In this document: in pieces, positions 6,029-8,091 of the stretch | Layout: the number at the start of each line of letters is the position of its first letter | Position numbering within the stretch: position 1 is the first letter of the stretch | NCBI GenBank assembly: GCA_938003885.1 | Contig: CALKWT010000001.1 | Coordinates: 1-8,091 of the forward strand | Direction: 5' to 3' | DNA length: 8,091 nt | DNA from: an uncultured Balneolaceae bacterium | GTDB taxonomy: Bacteria > Bacteroidota > Rhodothermia > Balneolales > Balneolaceae | Program-made: the position numbers and the translations under genes | Notes under the pieces: generated by a model | What the model was told of the DNA's origin: nothing | Seen by the model: only the letters and a program-made list of their open reading frames with translations | The model's database searches: none

Positions 6029-6445
6029 ATGCCTGAACAATCCGTCTGGATGATCCGCCTCTCGATGATCTATCTGCTGATCGCTATCACAATCGGTGGC
6101 GTGCTTCTGATCCACAAATCTACACCTCTTCATCCCGGAGTCTGGGCTCTGCTGCCGGTTCATTTTGAACTGGCCATCTGGGGATGGCTCGTACAGTTTG
6201 TAATGGGTACAGCCTACTGGATGTTTCCAAGGCATCTCACCGGAGAAGCGCGGGGTGCAGACGCCCGGGGCTGGATCGTCTTTCTGCTCTTCAACGCGGG
6301 AGTGCTACTGCTGGTGGGTGGCCATCTGCTGGCTACCCTGCCAATTCTCAGGGTTCTGGCGAGAGGCTCTCTTCTGATCTCCATCCTCCTCTTTATCACT
6401 CTGATGTGGAACCGGGTCGTCACCTACCGGGATCTGCACGATTAA
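6029..6445 (+). CDS. four-helix membrane protein, paralogue of the preceding gene (second of a pair)
   Basis: This 138-residue membrane protein starts 2 bases after its neighbour stops, behind an AAAGGA Shine-Dalgarno-like site. I chose the ATG at 6029 because similarity to the neighbour begins there; the frame is open further upstream but overlaps the preceding gene. Likely helices are about 8-28, 40-64, 81-103 and 110-130. The shared core is LLPVHFELAIWGWLVQFVMG (41-60) followed by WMFPR (64-68), matching the neighbour's LLPV...GW..Q..MG...WMFPR. Here the histidine (His45) falls two residues earlier than His43 of the neighbour in the alignment, and Glu47 occupies the neighbour's position. 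Other histidines are 29, 35, 69, 99 and 137. The protein resembles the haem-bearing helix region of oxidase subunit I. Function is unknown; a heterodimer with the neighbour is plausible. A strong terminator follows at 6510. Confidence 0.78.
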   Translation: MPEQSVWMIRLSMIYLLIAITIGGVLLIHKSTPLHPGVWALLPVHFELAIWGWLVQFVMGTAYWMFPRHLTGEARGADARGWIVFLLFNAGVLLLVGGHLLATLPILRVLARGSLLISILLFITLMWNRVVTYRDLHD

Positions 6446-6508
6446 ATTTTGAGGAATTAGTGGGGGTGGGTTAACACCAACTTAGAGAGAGAGAGACAGG
6501 CTGAAATG

Positions 6509-6538
6509 AAAAAGCCCGGCTATCAACCGGGCTTTTCT
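6509..6538 (+). terminator. strong intrinsic terminator of the + strand genes
   Basis: AAAAGCCCGG (6510-6519) is exactly complementary to CCGGGCTTTT (6527-6536), with a 7-base loop. The A-run before and T-run after the GC-rich core make it a classical terminator, and by symmetry it could work in both directions. It lies 64 bases after the stop of the second small membrane protein. Confidence 0.88.
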
Positions 6539-6564
6539 AACTACGTTGGCTTTTCGGGGTACAA

Positions 6565-6590
6565 TTGTAATATCTGGGGAGATATTACAA
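6565..6590. repeat. perfect 11-base inverted repeat with GGGG loop
   Basis: TTGTAATATCT (6565-6575) is exactly complementary to AGATATTACAA (6580-6590) around a four-G loop. It is not followed by a T-run on either strand, so it is not a standard terminator. It could be an operator for a dimeric regulator or a structured RNA element. Confidence 0.8.
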
Positions 6591-6593
6591 CTT

Positions 6594-6613
6594 CTTCTAC
6601 GTGAGACGAGAAG
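6594..6613. repeat. second hairpin adjacent to the GGGG-loop repeat
   Basis: CTTCT (6594-6598) pairs with AGAAG (6609-6613). After a bulged A, CG (6600-6601) pairs with CG (6607-6608), leaving a five-base loop TGAGA. It starts 4 bases after the preceding inverted repeat, so the two could stack in one RNA. Confidence 0.45.
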
Positions 6614-6715
6614 CAATGTTCCCGAATGAGTAAAGATATTAATTTTTTTAAATAGAAAGCATCTGTTTTAGAAAAAAATATTCAACCCAAAATCAGTGTA
6701 CACCCCTGATTTTTA

Positions 6716-6723
6716 TACCTTTG
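6716..6723 (+). promoter_or_regulatory. match to the Bacteroidota -7 promoter element
   Basis: TACCTTTG fits the Bacteroidota consensus TAnnTTTG exactly. No convincing TTG element lies about 20 bases upstream, and no gene follows on the + strand, so it may be chance in AT-rich DNA. Confidence 0.25.
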
Positions 6724-6734
6724 TGATTTCGTCG

Positions 6735-6771
6735 AAAAAGATCTGCAAAGAAAAATCTTTTTTTATTTTTT
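6735..6771 (+). terminator. AT-rich hairpin with long T-rich tail
   Basis: AAAAAGAT (6735-6742) pairs with ATCTTTTT (6755-6762) around a 12-base loop, and the T-rich tract runs on to 6773. The stem has only one G-C pair. It could act as a backup terminator for the + strand genes or be a low-complexity coincidence. Confidence 0.35.
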
Positions 6772-6908
6772 TTGAATGCGTGAAAAAAGGAGTTTTTTGG
6801 CCGGTTTCATCCGAAATTTCGCATCCGGCGATGCAAGATTTCAACATTCCGCGCACGCACGCGGCCTGCGATTTACCCTGCTTCATGTAGCAAACCACCC
6901 CTCAACAG

Positions 6909-6941
6909 TCTCTACTTTTAAAGAGAAGCCCCGGTTCTCTT
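6909..6941 (-). terminator. candidate terminator downstream of the hemD-like gene
   Basis: Read on the - strand, AAGAGAA (6941-6935) pairs with TTCTCTT (6927-6921) around a 7-base GC-rich loop, about 50 bases after the hemD-like stop codon. The T-run after the stem is short (TAAAAG). On the same stretch TCTCT (6909-6913) can pair instead with AGAGA (6922-6926), so two exclusive folds are possible. Confidence 0.4.
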
Positions 6942-6990
6942 CCATCGCCCTGTGGGTGCGAGCCTCTCCGGGAGCGACGTGCCTTGCTGA

Positions 6991-7737
6991 TCAGATGCCC
7001 GTCTCCCTCTTCAGAAGTTCTGCCAGTGAGAACCAGGTCCCTTCCGCCTCCTGATCCACCGAAAGCCCTTCACCCTCCAGAAACTCTGTGACTCCCCTGC
7101 TTGCCGAAATGATCTGAACTTTCGCCAGTTCCAGATCGGGAAAAGCGATCCGCACACGATTGACGGAAGCCCGGTCATGAAAGATCACACCGTCCGGCTT
7201 TCCCTCTTCCACCTCTCTGCGCGCACCACTGAGCTCCTCCTCTGTAAGGGAGCGCTCAGCACAGACGGTGAACTCCGTTACACCCATCTTCAACTCATTC
7301 AGCAGGCCCGGAATCTCCTCCGTATGCTGATCTGTTGTGGGATAGAGAACATTTCCTTGTGTTGAAATCCGCAATAAGAATTCCAGGATATCGATCCCCT
7401 TTACCCGCTCGCGGGGCAGAATTGCCGGGATACCGTTCTCCTCCAGAAAGCGTCTTGTGGGATGATCTGTCACCAGGTGAATCTGATTCAGAACCTGTTT
7501 TTCCAAATGCTGCTGCTCCACATACTTCAGAAAGTAGTGTGCGTTTTTCAGGCCGCCATAGATCGTAAATGTGTACTCGTTCAGCGAACCGGCAATGAGT
7601 TTCTCCTCCTCCTCAAAGGTGTGGTATCGGGTTCTCTCCAGAGGGATGTGTAACAGATGCTTCTCTGCTTCCTTTCCCAGTAGCTCTCTGAACGCCTGGC
7701 TGTTCAACACTTCTCCGGTAAATAGTACGGTTTTCAT
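6991..7737 (-). CDS. hemD: uroporphyrinogen-III synthase-like protein (HemD family)
   Basis: This 248-residue protein on the - strand has the two-lobed pattern of uroporphyrinogen-III synthase, which closes hydroxymethylbilane into uroporphyrinogen III for haem and sirohaem synthesis in the cytoplasm. It shows the expected repeats of the fold: KTVLFTGE (2-9), TIYGGLKNAHYFLKYV (58-73, the usual 'F-S-NAV' strand and helix), IHLVTDHPTRRFLEENGI (86-103, the 'vG..Ta..l...G' unit), NVLYPTTDQ (129-137), VTEFTVCAERS (153-163), DGVIFHDRASVNRV (182-195) and VQIISASRGVTEFLEGEGL (207-225). Sequence conservation in this family is always low, so the call rests on this pattern and on length (about 250). I chose the ATG at 7737 (MKTVLF). 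The frame is open to 7920, but those 61 extra residues lack HemD character. It converges on the + strand genes. It may supply haem for general use; any link to nitrite respiration is not shown. Confidence 0.75.
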   Translation of the reverse strand: MKTVLFTGEVLNSQAFRELLGKEAEKHLLHIPLERTRYHTFEEEEKLIAGSLNEYTFTIYGGLKNAHYFLKYVEQQHLEKQVLNQIHLVTDHPTRRFLEENGIPAILPRERVKGIDILEFLLRISTQGNVLYPTTDQHTEEIPGLLNELKMGVTEFTVCAERSLTEEELSGARREVEEGKPDGVIFHDRASVNRVRIAFPDLELAKVQIISASRGVTEFLEGEGLSVDQEAEGTWFSLAELLKRETGI

Positions 7738-7987
7738 GGCTCTAATAATCTTTATAAATAACTGTTCGTTCTCCACCGCATCGCCACAACAACGATGGTT
7801 GCCTGCGGTAGAGAGATGGATTACAGGAATTAAATGGCTGCCGGCCGGCCTGAATTTCACCACCCGGCCTGCATCTTCAGGAGCAGAGGAGATCGAACCC
7901 GCTCCACCCCCCGGCGACAACTCGCATCAAAAGGGTGAAGAGGAGCTGCGGGCCAGTCCGCCAGTGCAAAACGTGGCGCCCGAACCT
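7738..7987. other. intergenic region upstream of the hemD-like gene
   Basis: These 250 bases precede the - strand hemD-like gene. Read on the - strand, the 40 bases before its start are AT-rich (ATTTATAAAGATTATTAG) and probably contain its promoter; the boxes are not clear. Short inverted repeats occur, such as GGAGC (7880-7884) with GCTCC (7901-7905), and on the - strand CGCCA with TGGCG shortly after the stop of the edge gene, which could help terminate it. No gene is supported. Confidence 0.45.
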
Positions 7988-8091
7988 TTACCAGCTCTCC
8001 TCCGGCTGTACCTCACCCACAGGCTGCATCAAAAGGTATATCCCGTTCCAAAATAGATCCGGAATGATTCCTTTGAGAAACCGATATCCCC
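7988..8091 (-). CDS. C-terminal end of an unidentified protein, cut by the window edge
   Basis: An open frame on the - strand enters from the right edge and ends at a TAA at 7988-7990, giving the last 33 residues. They include a hydrophobic stretch IPDLFWNGIYLLMQP and an acidic end, VQPEESW. The hydrophobic part suits a terminal membrane helix. I do not recognise the protein. In Bacteroidota a membrane protein of the DUF4271 type often neighbours hemD, which is a possibility here but is not shown by this fragment. The evidence is an open frame with protein-like composition and the orientation shared with the hemD-like gene, so the call is tentative. Confidence 0.4.
   Translation of the reverse strand, partial: GYRFLKGIIPDLFWNGIYLLMQPVGEVQPEESW

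Larger units (their letters stand above)
6446..6990. other. gene-free stretch with several hairpins between converging transcription units
   Basis: This 545-base gap separates the end of the + strand genes from the 3' end of the - strand hemD-like gene. It holds a strong terminator, two adjacent inverted repeats, one Bacteroidota-type -7 match, an AT-rich hairpin with T-run, and a hairpin near the hemD end. Bases about 6615-6785 are very AT-rich and about 6790-6990 much richer in GC. Short open frames on both strands resemble no protein I know. No tRNA, SRP RNA or tmRNA pattern was recognised. Confidence 0.6.

Noticed and set aside
5580..6445. reading the two small membrane proteins as one frameshifted or split larger gene such as NorB or NnrS
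   Set aside because: Each has its own start, a stop/start junction with a Shine-Dalgarno-like site and a full four-helix repeat of the other, so they are paralogues rather than two halves of a broken gene.
6696..7054. short open frames on the + and - strands in the gene-free stretch
   Set aside because: They overlap poly-A/T tracts and hairpins, overlap one another on opposite strands and look like no known protein.
7871..7910. tRNA-like T-loop (GGTTCGATCTCC on the - strand)
   Set aside because: The five-base T-stem does not pair fully, and no matching 5' acceptor strand or anticodon arm is found at the right distance.
7738..7920. 61-residue N-terminal extension of the hemD-like gene
   Set aside because: The residues lack HemD pattern and run through a likely promoter region; MKTVLFTGE at 7737 is the natural start of the first strand of the fold.
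7571..8056. 161-codon + strand open frame across the hemD-like gene and its upstream region
   Set aside because: It is antisense to a gene with clear family pattern, has low-complexity Ser and Pro runs and resembles no protein.

Overview
The window looks like a chromosomal segment from the Bacteroidota/Balneolota/Rhodothermota side of bacteria. This is an inference from gene content, the MKK-type signal peptides, a small CxxC protein with a proline-rich tail of a kind seen in that group, and the order nirK - FGE-like nirV - SCO - azurin-like cupredoxin. No 16S gene or other taxonomic marker is present, so the lineage is not proven. The theme is respiratory nitrite reduction to nitric oxide (NO) and the copper, haem and repair functions that go with it.

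Layout. Positions 193-555 encode a small exported CxxC protein of unknown role. A 112-base gap follows, carrying a striking tandem 20-mer repeat (593-634) just before nirK. Positions 668-3782 form a tight four-gene unit on the + strand, all exported: the copper nitrite reductase NirK, the FGE/SUMF1-domain protein NirV, a SCO copper chaperone (overlapping nirV by ATGA) and an azurin/auracyanin-like cupredoxin. A terminator-like hairpin follows. Positions 4133-4858 encode the di-iron repair protein RIC (YtfE/ScdA/DnrN family), closed by a GC-rich hairpin. Positions 4964-5452 encode a four-helix CopD-like membrane protein. Positions 5580-6026 and 6029-6445 encode two adjacent paralogous four-helix membrane proteins resembling a fragment of haem-copper oxidase subunit I. 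The + strand genes end at a strong terminator (6510-6536). A 545-base gene-free stretch (6446-6990) holds several hairpins. On the - strand lie a uroporphyrinogen-III synthase-like (HemD) gene (6991-7737) and, at the right edge, the last 33 codons of another - strand gene.

How they may work together. The cupredoxin would pass electrons to NirK in the periplasm. SCO and perhaps NirV would help build the copper enzyme. RIC would repair iron centres damaged by the NO produced. The CopD-like and oxidase-fragment-like proteins are plausible membrane haem or quinol-linked partners, but nothing in the window proves it. No NO reductase is visible.

The most unusual points are: a nitrite reductase whose type-1 copper axial methionine position appears to be glutamine; a roughly 30-residue insertion before its first copper ligands; the tandem operator-like repeat upstream of nirK; and the two oxidase-fragment paralogues, which keep complementary histidines of what looks like an ancestral HxH pair.
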